Shown in pieces: positions 24,814 through 33,531 of a stretch of 64,000 nucleotides of DNA. Both the position numbers and the translations under genes were made by a program. The notes under the pieces are model-generated. The model was not told the origin of the DNA, made no database searches, and saw nothing but the letters and a program-made list of their open reading frames with translations. Where the stretch lies: NCBI RefSeq assembly GCF_003063625.1, contig NZ_CP026604.1, positions 1,674,001-1,738,000 of the forward strand, written 5' to 3'. Origin of the DNA: Saccharobesus litoralis. GTDB lineage: Bacteria; Pseudomonadota; Gammaproteobacteria; Enterobacterales; Alteromonadaceae. The number at the start of each line of letters is the position of its first letter. Position 1 is the first letter of the stretch.

Positions 24814-25239
24814 TTACGCAAGAATATCCTGGTTAACATCAGTTTCAAGTTGAAAGTTACCATCTTTATCAGGCCAAATACATTGGAGAGCTTGAAAATT
24901 GTCTTTTCCATAGTGCACTACAGCCGCTCGAAAATACTCTTCAACTTGATGAGAACTAACAGATAAAAATTTGACCGGATAGCCTTTTATTACTTCGTTA
25001 CAAGTGTCACCATCGTTAAAAGTATATCCTTTCTTAATTAAATTCCCGATATTGTTTAAAAGTTTATGCATGAGTTCTGTTCTTAAACCAGACATTAATA
25101 TTTCGGGGTGTTTTAATGTTTCTTGAAAACCGATGGTATAAGAAAAACTAGGAGATTCCTTTCGCAAAACGGAAAGTACATGCCAGCCATGTTTTTCTAT
25201 GTCATGTTCTAGCTTTTCAAAAACGGTTGAACTGCTCAC
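24814..25239 (-). CDS. DUF4262 protein (cassette gene)
   Basis: A 141-residue soluble protein with the DUF4262 pattern: DIEKHGWHVLSV, FSYTIGFQETLKHPEILMSG, and a C-terminal block with QALQCIWPDKDG. The start is a GTG with a clear AAGGAA ribosome site seven bases before it. The stop codon is four bases from attC site C. DUF4262 genes are frequent in integrons and near toxins, but no activity is established to my knowledge. This is the outermost gene of the array; a GTATAAC word at 25255-25261 may be a decayed box. Confidence 0.8.
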   Translation of the reverse strand: MSSSTVFEKLEHDIEKHGWHVLSVLRKESPSFSYTIGFQETLKHPEILMSGLRTELMHKLLNNIGNLIKKGYTFNDGDTCNEVIKGYPVKFLSVSSHQVEEYFRAAVVHYGKDNFQALQCIWPDKDGNFQLETDVNQDILA

Positions 25240-25601
25240 TGAACTTCCTTATACGTATAACAGTTTAGTAGACGGGCGAACCCTAACTATTACATCCGTC
25301 TATCACAACTTAAATTTTTAAAATATCGCTCTAGGCTACTGAAAACAAACCCCGCAATCAACCCTTTACAATACCCTGAGCAAATTACGGTTCAACCTTA
25401 TGTTTTGCGTTAGTTCGGATTGAGTAAAATTGGCTGATAATCAGAGGCTATATTGCATTTGAAAACCAAGTTTGTAGCAGCTGTACAGCCATTGTCGAAA
25501 TAAATTTCGACCTACACGGACGTAGGGAATGCCAATAAGCGTCGGGAACAGCGCATTATTTTATAAGATGGGTGTCTTGAGAATTGAGCAATGGAAAACC
25601 C
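25240..25601. other. gene-free stretch at the array end
   Basis: It holds a possible remnant box GTATAAC at 25255-25261, a hairpin-like word near 25495 (TGTCGAAATAAATTTCGACC) and a REP-like core at 25570-25577. No integrase gene or attI site is seen here. Confidence 0.4.
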
Positions 25602-26537
25602 TTAATTAGGTTTTATTTGATTATTTGCAGCTTTATGTAAGTCGATCAAATCGACAACGTTTGGCCATTGGTCGACCTCTTGATTAAAATAGCCTGAACT
25701 TAGGTAAAATTGGCGGATTTTACCTTGCAGCCTAAAGCGCGTAATCCCTAGGTTAATGGCTTGAATAATGGCGTTATTTGTGTTGCTTTGTTTTGTAACA
25801 ATGTAATGGCGAGAATAGGGAATAGACAGTTTTATGTTACGAATGGGCTCAAGCTTAAAATGGTCTTCAGGGTAATTTTCGATTGGTGAAATAGTATACG
25901 AGAAGTCTGCAGCATGGAAGTAGAAAGGCCAGAGGACAAAGTCTGCATAACCCCTTTTGACTATGCTAAACATTTGAAACGCGGTGCGTTTTGATAACCG
26001 TTTACGCAAGGGTAGCTTGTTTAAAAGTTGCCAGTCATTAACCCAGAATTGATTGGACACGCCAGTTAAAGATTTGAAATCTTCTAAGGTTTCTATTTTT
26101 ATGTTTAATGCTTTTTCGGGTGTAGTGTACAAGCCGAGTAGATATTCATTTTTTCGGTAAATCGCGTCGCTTTTTTCTACTCCTTCATTGATTAGATTTG
26201 ACCAAGATGTTTCCCCCATCATATGGGCTTTTCCTTCCAACACGAGTTTTTCAGCGTGTTGGTAGTCAAAAGCCGGAATAAAGCGAAATTGGCTTTTTAA
26301 GCCACCAGCATTAAGCAATTGGCATAGTAGGTGAATTTCAACTGCGCCACGATAGGGGCTAGTTAATGCCTGATATTGTTGCTGGTAACAAGGCACTGAG
26401 TTTGTCATATGTAGGTATTTTGTACTGTGATAACGCGAGGTGGCAATATTAATATCTAATACTTGAGCAGATACGCAGGAGGTGATGGCTAAATAAAGAT
26501 AACAAACTATTAACCCAGCCAATAATTTAAACACCAC
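25602..26537 (-). CDS. periplasmic solute-binding-like protein
   Basis: A 311-residue exported protein (signal LLAGLIVCYLYLAITSCVSAQ) with the fold pattern of family 3 solute-binding proteins: an N-terminal lobe, FRFIPAFDYQHAEKLVLEGK, a hinge near KIETLEDFKSLTG, and a second lobe ending in LGITRFRLQGKIRQFYLSSG. No transporter genes are next to it, so it may act as a sensor partner rather than in uptake. It is divergent from a double receiver protein. Confidence 0.7.
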   Translation of the reverse strand: MVFKLLAGLIVCYLYLAITSCVSAQVLDINIATSRYHSTKYLHMTNSVPCYQQQYQALTSPYRGAVEIHLLCQLLNAGGLKSQFRFIPAFDYQHAEKLVLEGKAHMMGETSWSNLINEGVEKSDAIYRKNEYLLGLYTTPEKALNIKIETLEDFKSLTGVSNQFWVNDWQLLNKLPLRKRLSKRTAFQMFSIVKRGYADFVLWPFYFHAADFSYTISPIENYPEDHFKLEPIRNIKLSIPYSRHYIVTKQSNTNNAIIQAINLGITRFRLQGKIRQFYLSSGYFNQEVDQWPNVVDLIDLHKAANNQIKPN

Positions 26538-26756
26538 TTAACCCCGCTTGCTGTATGCTTATCTATTTTTATAGAGTGATTCATTATTTTAAGTATCAGT
26601 ATAGCTTAGTTACTTGAAGCTCAAGAAAACTAAGGGTTATTAATTACCCACTTTTTAGCTGAAAAGTTGATTAACCTACCCTTGTTATTTAGCGGTAATA
26701 TCTATAAATTGGCTTTATTACTAGTGCAATTACCCATTTCTAGCGACAATCCTTTT

Positions 26757-27572
26757 ATGTTAAATATTGATGTAGATAATCTAGCCGTTTTATTGGTTGA
26801 GCCTTCCTCAATGCAACGCAAGTTGATGGTTCGAGAGCTGAATAAATTAGGGATTAAAAATATTGAAGAAGCGAGTAATATTGAACAAGGTATCGACCAG
26901 TGCTTAGAGTTTAAGCCTGATCTGGTTTGCAGCGCGTATTACTTTGATGATGGTACGGCGATTGATTTACTACAAAGCTTCGCTGTGTTTGATGACATGA
27001 AAGAAAGTTTGTTTATGTTAGTCAGCAGTGAGTATCGCTGTGCACAGCTTGAAATATTCAGACAAAGTGGCGTAGTTGCCATTTTGCCTAAACCGTTTGC
27101 AGCAGCACAATTACAGTCAGCATTTGATAACGTATTCTGTTTACTCAACCCACAAGAGCTTGAATTAGACGGAATTTACGAAGAAGAATTAAAAATTCTG
27201 TTGGTAGATGACAGCGACACAGCACGTAATCACATTAAGCGCGTATTCCGTAATTGTGGTGTCGAGCAAATCGATGAAGCGTCGGACGGCCAAGAAGCGA
27301 TTTCGCTAGTTGAGCACAATAATTACGACTTAGTGGTGACTGATTTACACATGCCTGTGATGGATGGGCAAGAGTTAACCGACTTTATTCGCAATTTTTC
27401 AAACAAGCCGGATATTCCGATTTTAATGGTGACGTCTGAGCAAAACAGCGCCAAATTACAAGCGGTGCAAAATAGTGGAATTAATTCATTATGTGATAAG
27501 CCGTTTGAACCCACCGTGGTAAAACAGGTTATATACTCATTATTAGGGCACGAGCACGAACTGGAAGCCTAA
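26757..27572 (+). CDS. response regulator with two receiver domains
   Basis: A 271-residue protein from the ATG at 26757; an upstream in-frame TTG at 26667 would add 30 residues but has no ribosome site. Two CheY-like receivers follow one another. The second is complete: VDDSD near the start, phosphoacceptor D196 in VVTDLHMPVMDG, and the switch lysine in CDKPFEP. The first has lost its phosphoacceptor: the matching place reads VCSAYYFDDG, although LPKPF is kept. There is no output domain, so it probably works by protein contact, for example with a kinase or motility target. Confidence 0.88.
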   Translation: MLNIDVDNLAVLLVEPSSMQRKLMVRELNKLGIKNIEEASNIEQGIDQCLEFKPDLVCSAYYFDDGTAIDLLQSFAVFDDMKESLFMLVSSEYRCAQLEIFRQSGVVAILPKPFAAAQLQSAFDNVFCLLNPQELELDGIYEEELKILLVDDSDTARNHIKRVFRNCGVEQIDEASDGQEAISLVEHNNYDLVVTDLHMPVMDGQELTDFIRNFSNKPDIPILMVTSEQNSAKLQAVQNSGINSLCDKPFEPTVVKQVIYSLLGHEHELEA

Positions 27573-27640
27573 GCTTATTTTTTGAATTAGCTCAGCTTTA
27601 TGAGCCAATTTAATAACTTAATAAATTAACTAAAACAACA

Positions 27641-27669
27641 AAAAGGCCAGTTATCAAAACTGGCCTTTT
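27641..27669. terminator. bidirectional terminator
   Basis: A 12-bp perfect stem AAAAGGCCAGTT / AACTGGCCTTTT with a 5-nt loop lies between the convergent genes ending at 27572 and 27707. It has T-rich tails in both directions. Confidence 0.9.
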
Positions 27670-27706
27670 CTTTTTACACTATAAAGTGTGTATAGGTGAG
27701 AATTGA

Positions 27707-30700
27707 TTAAGGCTGACTTAGATCCACTGTCCAACGCTCGGCTGGGCAAGCCTGCATGCCGTAGTAGTCACATACACGACTTGATGGCGTATTGTTGTCA
27801 ATCTTTTCAATAAAGGGATCAGGGAAGCCAATCATTTCTAAGCCTTCAATATTAATATTAAAGTTGTAATCCACACCCGGTTCATTGTGGTCAATGATGG
27901 CACTGGTTGATGGACCAAGATAAATTTGCCCACGGCCTGCCCACATTTCTTCCGTTGGCAAACATACGTTTTCACAGGTTTGGTTAGTACTTGAGAAGTA
28001 GTTCAACTGGTTTTGTTTTAAGTGAGCATTAGTGCCATAGTTAGCAGTCACGTTGTACACGTATGATTCAGCAAACCAACCCGGTTTTAAGTTGTGGCGC
28101 TGGTGCACCGCATCTAAACAAGATTTGATTGGGTTGATACGCGCCGCCCATTGATTAACACCACGCTGGTAAGGCTGGGCTGAACAGCCTTCACCATAGG
28201 TTTCATTCACTTCGGCCTTCCATGAATCACGCGTATAGCTTTGTCCTGCTGGGCTAAATAGCTCAACAAAACCATCGTCTACGCGCACCGCTTGTCCACA
28301 ACCATTAGCGGTAACACCGTTAACTTGCACAGAGCCATTTTCTTGGAAGTGCGGGCCAAACATCAATGGGGCTAAACAATCGGTACCAATGACGTTTTCA
28401 GCAAAAATATCACGCACGCCACCTTTGCCATATTCTTTCATGGTTAAGTTGTCGGTTTCGATACGTAAGGTAATACCGCCTTGGCTATGAATGTTACGGA
28501 ATAGAATGTTATCCGCACCATACATTTGTACTAGGCCGTAGCCAAACAGTGAGTTTCTTTGGTCTACGTTTTCGATAATACCGTTGACTGGCCAGTGAAT
28601 ATCATTGTCGCGTTCAGTAATACCCACCATGAATGAAGCAAAGATTGTTTTACCGTCTTCAATAGTAAAGTTAGCAAACTTAAAGTTTTCGATATCGCCC
28701 ATTTTGAATACGGCGGTACGAATGTTAGGCGCGTTGCGTAGGTCAACTGTGAAGCCGTCACCTAAGCCAACCATGCTGACATTTTCAACCTTGCCTTGGT
28801 TGCCGTTTCCGGTTTCGAACATCCATACATTGTAGCCGCCACCTTCAGCCATGTAGAAGGTTGCACCAGCATCGACTTCCATATGGACATTTGAGCGTAA
28901 GTGTAAGCTGCGGAAGTAGTAATCACCTGCAGGCAACACTAACTTACCACCACCGTGGTTAAGGCTAATGTCGTCTAATGCCAATTGCATGCTAGCCGTG
29001 TCGTCTAGGGTATCTGTTACGTTGACAGCATAGTCAACGACTGCGTTGCGTTGAACATTGTACGACGCTGGTGGCGTGTAAAAATCACTATCTACCACAG
29101 CAATCGGTTGTGGACGAGGGTTAGAGGTATAGGTGTTGCTGCCATCATGGAAACCATAATCAGGTAATTCCACTAATGTGGTCACAGAGACACCGTACTC
29201 GTTGTCACCAACTAATACATAATCGTCAATGATGACTTTATCGCCGGTTTCTAATCCACCGAAGAAGAAAGACGGCAATACATCAACAATGTCGCTACCA
29301 TTAGCTAATTGCCATGACTCTGGAATGGTGAAAATGGGTGAATTGGTATTGGCATCTACAAAGGTCACTTCAACCCACTCACCAAAGTTGCTGGCACTGA
29401 CTGAAGCGGTATAGTCAGCGGTAACGGCTTGCGCAGCTGCTACTTTCTCAAATTTGTTCGAGCCGCTAATATTCCAAGGCAGTAGATGGTGTTTAATGAC
29501 TACGTCATCGGTACCGACATTACCGTCTGCTTTTTCAACTTTAACGCGTAAGGTGACAGAGCGAACTTCAGTGTTGATTTGACCACCACCTAGCGCGCCA
29601 CTCCATGGGTTAGCGGTGCCCCATTTGTGCCACAGTAACGAATGATTACCAATCGCGCTGCCATCGTTAACATCGGTATAGCCGATCGCTTTACTATTTT
29701 GATAGCCAGTACCTTCTTCTAAAGCAATAGCGCCAAAGCCATTAAGAATAAAACCCCAACCACCGTTTTGGGCGACGGTTGCTGCTTCAAAGTCGTATTC
29801 AATACTAAAGTCGGTTGGAATAGCTAAAGGCTCACCTACTGTTGATGTTGCAGAGTAGTCATCTAAATAAATTTTGTCGCCCACTTCGGTATTGGCAAAT
29901 TTAAATTCAGGATAAATTTGTAATTCGCCACCTGTTGCATGGAACCAAGTTGAAGGAATAGTAAAGTCGATACCATTTGTGCCTTCAATAACAAAGTCAA
30001 CTTCTACCCAGTCGGTACTACCGGCCGGAATAGTACCCACTAAGCGTGGTGATGCTTCAATACCCGCTGGATAGTTGACACTCTTATTGCCAGCTACAAG
30101 GCCGTAAGGCATAAGGTAGTGGATAACTTCAATATCTTTTTCAGAGACGAGATCGGTTTTTGCCCACAGTTTTACCGTATTGATAGTATGACCAAAGTTA
30201 TGGAACATGGCGGTAAATGGGTTGGCATTCCAGTCTTGCAAATAGGTACCGTTTTGCTCAGGGTTAACATTAACGCTGGCATCTGTGTATGACATGGCTG
30301 AACCCGTGCGGCCTTGGTTTTCTTCAAAAGCTAACGTACCGCGATCCATAATAGAGTAAATCCAACCTTGGCTGCCTTGGCCGCCTGCCACTTCGTTAAC
30401 ATCAAAGTTGTAAGTGAAGGTTAGGTTGTCTTCTAGCGCAAATTCACCATTGCTGCCTGTGGCACCAGACAGTGACGCTACTGCTGTCGTAAAGTTACCG
30501 TTTGTGCTTCCTCCCGTATTACCACCAGAACTACCACCTGATCCATCACCAGAGCCTGAGTTGTTATCATCATCAACTGGCTCACAACAAGCGTTAGCGA
30601 CTGGTTCGTTACCGATAAGGTAGTCGTCCACGTACACTTTATCGCCTACGTCTAAGCCGTCGAATAAGAATTGTGGATAAACTTGAATGTTTGAGCTGCC

Positions 30701-33103
30701 ATCAAAATGCACCCAGGTATCAGGGATGGTAAATTGAGCAAGACCTGTTTTGCTGTCTACAAACTCAACTTGTACCCAAGTATTATTGGCAGATGCAGGG
30801 ATCACCATTTCATATTCAGGACTTTGTTCTAAGCCGGCATTAATCGTATTGCCTTTGGTGTCGTCCACTAATGGATATGGCACTAAATTGTGACGAACCG
30901 TAACGTTGCCAGCTGTGGCTTTTTCAACCTTTACCCATAATGAAACTGACTCTAAGGTTTTGCCGTGGGCATTTGCTAAAAAGTCTGTCCAAGGGTTGAT
31001 GTTGTCTTTGTTAGTACGGTTGTTAAAACGAAAGCCATTTTGGGTAATATTGCTGTTGGTGCTGGTATCTTGATAAGCATAAGCGGCTGTACCGTTTTGA
31101 CCAGCTGATCCTTCAAATGTCATCACACCGCGGTTTAGGGTTGGGTATACCCAACCTTCCCAGTTGTTGTTTTCCATCTGAATTTGGTTAAGGTTAAAGT
31201 TGTAACTAAATTCACCTTCGTTAACCGGGTTGCTGGTGCTGATCTCTTCTTCAGGTTCCGTTTCGACTGGCTCGCCTTCTATACCGCTAATCTGATAGTT
31301 ATCAATATAGACTTTGTCGCCGACATCTAACCCAGCGAATAAAAACTCAGGATAGACTTGAATCGCAGAGCTGCCATCGTAATGTTGCCATGAGGTTGGA
31401 ATCGTAAAGTCAGTTGAGTTATTGTTGATTTCAACTAACTGAACTTGTAGCCAATTGCCGTTTTCTGAGGCTGGAATGGTCGCTTGATACTCTGGGCTAA
31501 CCGCTCTACCGGCGGCAATTTGTGCGCCTTTAGTATCGTCAACGATAGGATAAGGCACTAAATTGTGTTGGATGGTTACCTCACCCGGTGTCGCTTTTTC
31601 TACTTTCACCCAAATCGTCGCGCTTTGAATAATGTCGCCGTGCGACTCTAGGTTGGCGAAAACATCTGTCCATGGGTTGATATTGGCTTGATTGATACGA
31701 TTGTTAAAACGTAAGCCGTTTTGCGAAAGCGTAGTGTTAGTACTGGTATCTTGGTAAGAATAAGCAGCGCTACCATCTTCACCGGCACCCACTTCAAATG
31801 CCATCACACCACGGTTTTGGGTTGGATACACCCAACCTTCCCAGTTGTTATTTTCGGTTTGAATTTGATCGGTATTAAAGTTGTAGCTAAGCGAGAATGT
31901 ACCTTCTTCGCTATAACGCAGATCGTCTAGTGGGTAGGCATCTTCACTGTCATTGTAGCCGTCACCATCAGTGTCGGCGTTGAAAGGATCGGTGCCATTG
32001 TTGACTTCATCATCATCACTGATGCCATCATTGTCATCGTCAGGATCGGCATTATTACCCATGCCATCGCCATCAGCATCCGCTGATTCAGTCGCGTCAA
32101 GCGGGAAGATATCTAAGCCGTCGTTAACACCATCGCCATCTGAATCGGCATTGAGTGGGTCAGTACCAGTAGCGACTTCTTCAATGTCGTTAACGCCATC
32201 GTTATCATCATCCAGATCGCTGTTATTGCCGATACCGTCATTGTCAGTATCAAGCCATTCGTTGGCGTCTAACGGGAAGACGTCTTCTAAGTCGTTATAG
32301 CCGTCAGCGTCTGTATCTGGGTTGAGTGGATCGGTACCGTTAGCTAGCTCATCGGTATCACTCACGCCATCGTTATCGTCATCCAGATCGCTGTTATTGC
32401 CGATACCATCGTTGTCGGTATCAAGCCACTCACTGGCATCTAATGGAAAAACATCCACTAAATCGCTGTAAATATCGCCATCAGTGTCTGGGTTGAGTGG
32501 ATCGGTACCGTTAGCTAGCTCATCTAAGTCACTTAAGCCGTCGTTATCGTCATCAAGATCAGCGTTGTTACCTGCACCATCGGCATCTGTGTCTATCCAC
32601 TCGCTAGGATCAAGCGGGAACACATCTACTAAATCGTTGAAGCTGTCGCCGTCTGTATCTGGGTTTAGTGGGTTAGTGCCGTTGGCTTGTTCATCTGTGT
32701 CACTCACACCATCGTTATCATCGTCAAGATCGGCGTTATTACCTGTACCGTCACCGTCGGTATCAAGCCATTCGTTTGGGTCGAGTGGAAAAACATCAGT
32801 ACCGTCAATACTGCCATCGGCATCGGTATCTGGATTTCTTGGTTGCAGACCGGCGGCTAGCTCGTCGATATCTGAGATGCCATCATTGTCATCGTCGAGA
32901 TCATCACCGTTTTTAATGCCATCACAGTCAAAGTCTTTACCGTTGGCATTGCCTTGGCCGGTACTTTTGTCATGGTTGGGTTGGCAGGTTGCATTTGCCT
33001 GTGCGCCGCCGATATTTTTATCAGGTTTTGCCACTACGTTACTGCTTGCACCCACTAATAGTGCAGAAAACAGCAGTGCGCGGTTTCTTGAATAAAACTT
33101 CAT
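27707..33103 (-). CDS. giant secreted beta-helix enzyme, probable GH82 iota-carrageenase
   Basis: A 1798-residue exported protein (signal ending near NVVAKPD). Residues about 55-390 are calcium-binding type-3 repeats (DLDDDNDGVSDTDE). Four modules of about 200 residues follow (near 400-605, 626-835, 895-1095 and 1096-1310), sharing YNF or YDF starts, W-I/V-Y or W-G-F, HNLVPYP-like and G-D-K-V-Y-I-D-D-Y endings. The C-terminal 450 residues form a right-handed beta-helix. In it, Q1526, E1549, D1551 and H1585 have exactly the spacing I recall for the active site of the Alteromonas fortis GH82 enzyme (Q222, E245, D247, H281). GH82 enzymes cut beta-1,4 bonds of iota-carrageenan by inversion. This assignment rests on motif spacing, not on a search; another beta-helix polysaccharidase remains possible. 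Confidence 0.7.
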   Translation of the reverse strand: MKFYSRNRALLFSALLVGASSNVVAKPDKNIGGAQANATCQPNHDKSTGQGNANGKDFDCDGIKNGDDLDDDNDGISDIDELAAGLQPRNPDTDADGSIDGTDVFPLDPNEWLDTDGDGTGNNADLDDDNDGVSDTDEQANGTNPLNPDTDGDSFNDLVDVFPLDPSEWIDTDADGAGNNADLDDDNDGLSDLDELANGTDPLNPDTDGDIYSDLVDVFPLDASEWLDTDNDGIGNNSDLDDDNDGVSDTDELANGTDPLNPDTDADGYNDLEDVFPLDANEWLDTDNDGIGNNSDLDDDNDGVNDIEEVATGTDPLNADSDGDGVNDGLDIFPLDATESADADGDGMGNNADPDDDNDGISDDDEVNNGTDPFNADTDGDGYNDSEDAYPLDDLRYSEEGTFSLSYNFNTDQIQTENNNWEGWVYPTQNRGVMAFEVGAGEDGSAAYSYQDTSTNTTLSQNGLRFNNRINQANINPWTDVFANLESHGDIIQSATIWVKVEKATPGEVTIQHNLVPYPIVDDTKGAQIAAGRAVSPEYQATIPASENGNWLQVQLVEINNNSTDFTIPTSWQHYDGSSAIQVYPEFLFAGLDVGDKVYIDNYQISGIEGEPVETEPEEEISTSNPVNEGEFSYNFNLNQIQMENNNWEGWVYPTLNRGVMTFEGSAGQNGTAAYAYQDTSTNSNITQNGFRFNNRTNKDNINPWTDFLANAHGKTLESVSLWVKVEKATAGNVTVRHNLVPYPLVDDTKGNTINAGLEQSPEYEMVIPASANNTWVQVEFVDSKTGLAQFTIPDTWVHFDGSSNIQVYPQFLFDGLDVGDKVYVDDYLIGNEPVANACCEPVDDDNNSGSGDGSGGSSGGNTGGSTNGNFTTAVASLSGATGSNGEFALEDNLTFTYNFDVNEVAGGQGSQGWIYSIMDRGTLAFEENQGRTGSAMSYTDASVNVNPEQNGTYLQDWNANPFTAMFHNFGHTINTVKLWAKTDLVSEKDIEVIHYLMPYGLVAGNKSVNYPAGIEASPRLVGTIPAGSTDWVEVDFVIEGTNGIDFTIPSTWFHATGGELQIYPEFKFANTEVGDKIYLDDYSATSTVGEPLAIPTDFSIEYDFEAATVAQNGGWGFILNGFGAIALEEGTGYQNSKAIGYTDVNDGSAIGNHSLLWHKWGTANPWSGALGGGQINTEVRSVTLRVKVEKADGNVGTDDVVIKHHLLPWNISGSNKFEKVAAAQAVTADYTASVSASNFGEWVEVTFVDANTNSPIFTIPESWQLANGSDIVDVLPSFFFGGLETGDKVIIDDYVLVGDNEYGVSVTTLVELPDYGFHDGSNTYTSNPRPQPIAVVDSDFYTPPASYNVQRNAVVDYAVNVTDTLDDTASMQLALDDISLNHGGGKLVLPAGDYYFRSLHLRSNVHMEVDAGATFYMAEGGGYNVWMFETGNGNQGKVENVSMVGLGDGFTVDLRNAPNIRTAVFKMGDIENFKFANFTIEDGKTIFASFMVGITERDNDIHWPVNGIIENVDQRNSLFGYGLVQMYGADNILFRNIHSQGGITLRIETDNLTMKEYGKGGVRDIFAENVIGTDCLAPLMFGPHFQENGSVQVNGVTANGCGQAVRVDDGFVELFSPAGQSYTRDSWKAEVNETYGEGCSAQPYQRGVNQWAARINPIKSCLDAVHQRHNLKPGWFAESYVYNVTANYGTNAHLKQNQLNYFSSTNQTCENVCLPTEEMWAGRGQIYLGPSTSAIIDHNEPGVDYNFNINIEGLEMIGFPDPFIEKIDNNTPSSRVCDYYGMQACPAERWTVDLSQP

Positions 33104-33531
33104 TAATTGTTCCCCTTAGGGTTGTAAATCAATTGCATGGTGTGTTTCACACAATCTTTTGTTATTAAAGATTTGTGATTTATTGTTATATCAATGTAAA
33201 CATCATATGTATAATGCTGTATTGCATGATTTAGGTCAAGCGCTTGCTCGTTTTTACTAAGTGAAAAAGGTCATCAATTAGCCATGTTGGCTGGTGTGGT
33301 TTAAGACATGAAAAAGGTAATAGTCTTTACAGTTTTCATCGTAAATAGCTGTTTATTCGTGATTTTGTCTGAGTTGGTAATTAAATGAAGGCTGTCAGGT
33401 ATAGCGAGTTTTTAAGACATTAGCGGTTTTTAGATATAGAAAAATCTTATTAAAAAAGACAGGGTTGTTTTTTTTGATTGCTTTTTGCAGTCAGGTATTA
33501 ATGAGTGGGAGGAGTCGCACGACACCCATTG
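33104..33531. other. gene-free stretch upstream of the GH82-like gene
   Basis: AT-rich, with the presumed promoter of the leftward enzyme gene. I looked for the TGTGTCA/ACAT element and did not find it. No repeat or RNA gene is visible. Confidence 0.4.

Noticed and set aside
23340-25239. Toxin-antitoxin or defence system in the cassette array
   Set aside because: Cassette arrays often hold such genes, but none of the five proteins here shows a toxin, nuclease or defence motif that I can support.
26667-26756. Upstream TTG start for the double receiver protein
   Set aside because: The added 30 residues look like no known domain, and no ribosome site precedes the TTG; the ATG at 26757 opens directly on the receiver fold.
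31971-33095. Long rightward open frames opposite the GH82-like gene, up to 203 codons
   Set aside because: They are Ser/Pro/Leu-rich mirror frames created by the repetitive Asp/Gly codons of the type-3 repeats on the other strand.
27707-33103. Pectate lyase or GH28 polygalacturonase assignment for the beta-helix protein
   Set aside because: I do not see the typical GH28 motifs (NTDG, G-x-DD, G-H-G), while the GH82 residue spacing fits.
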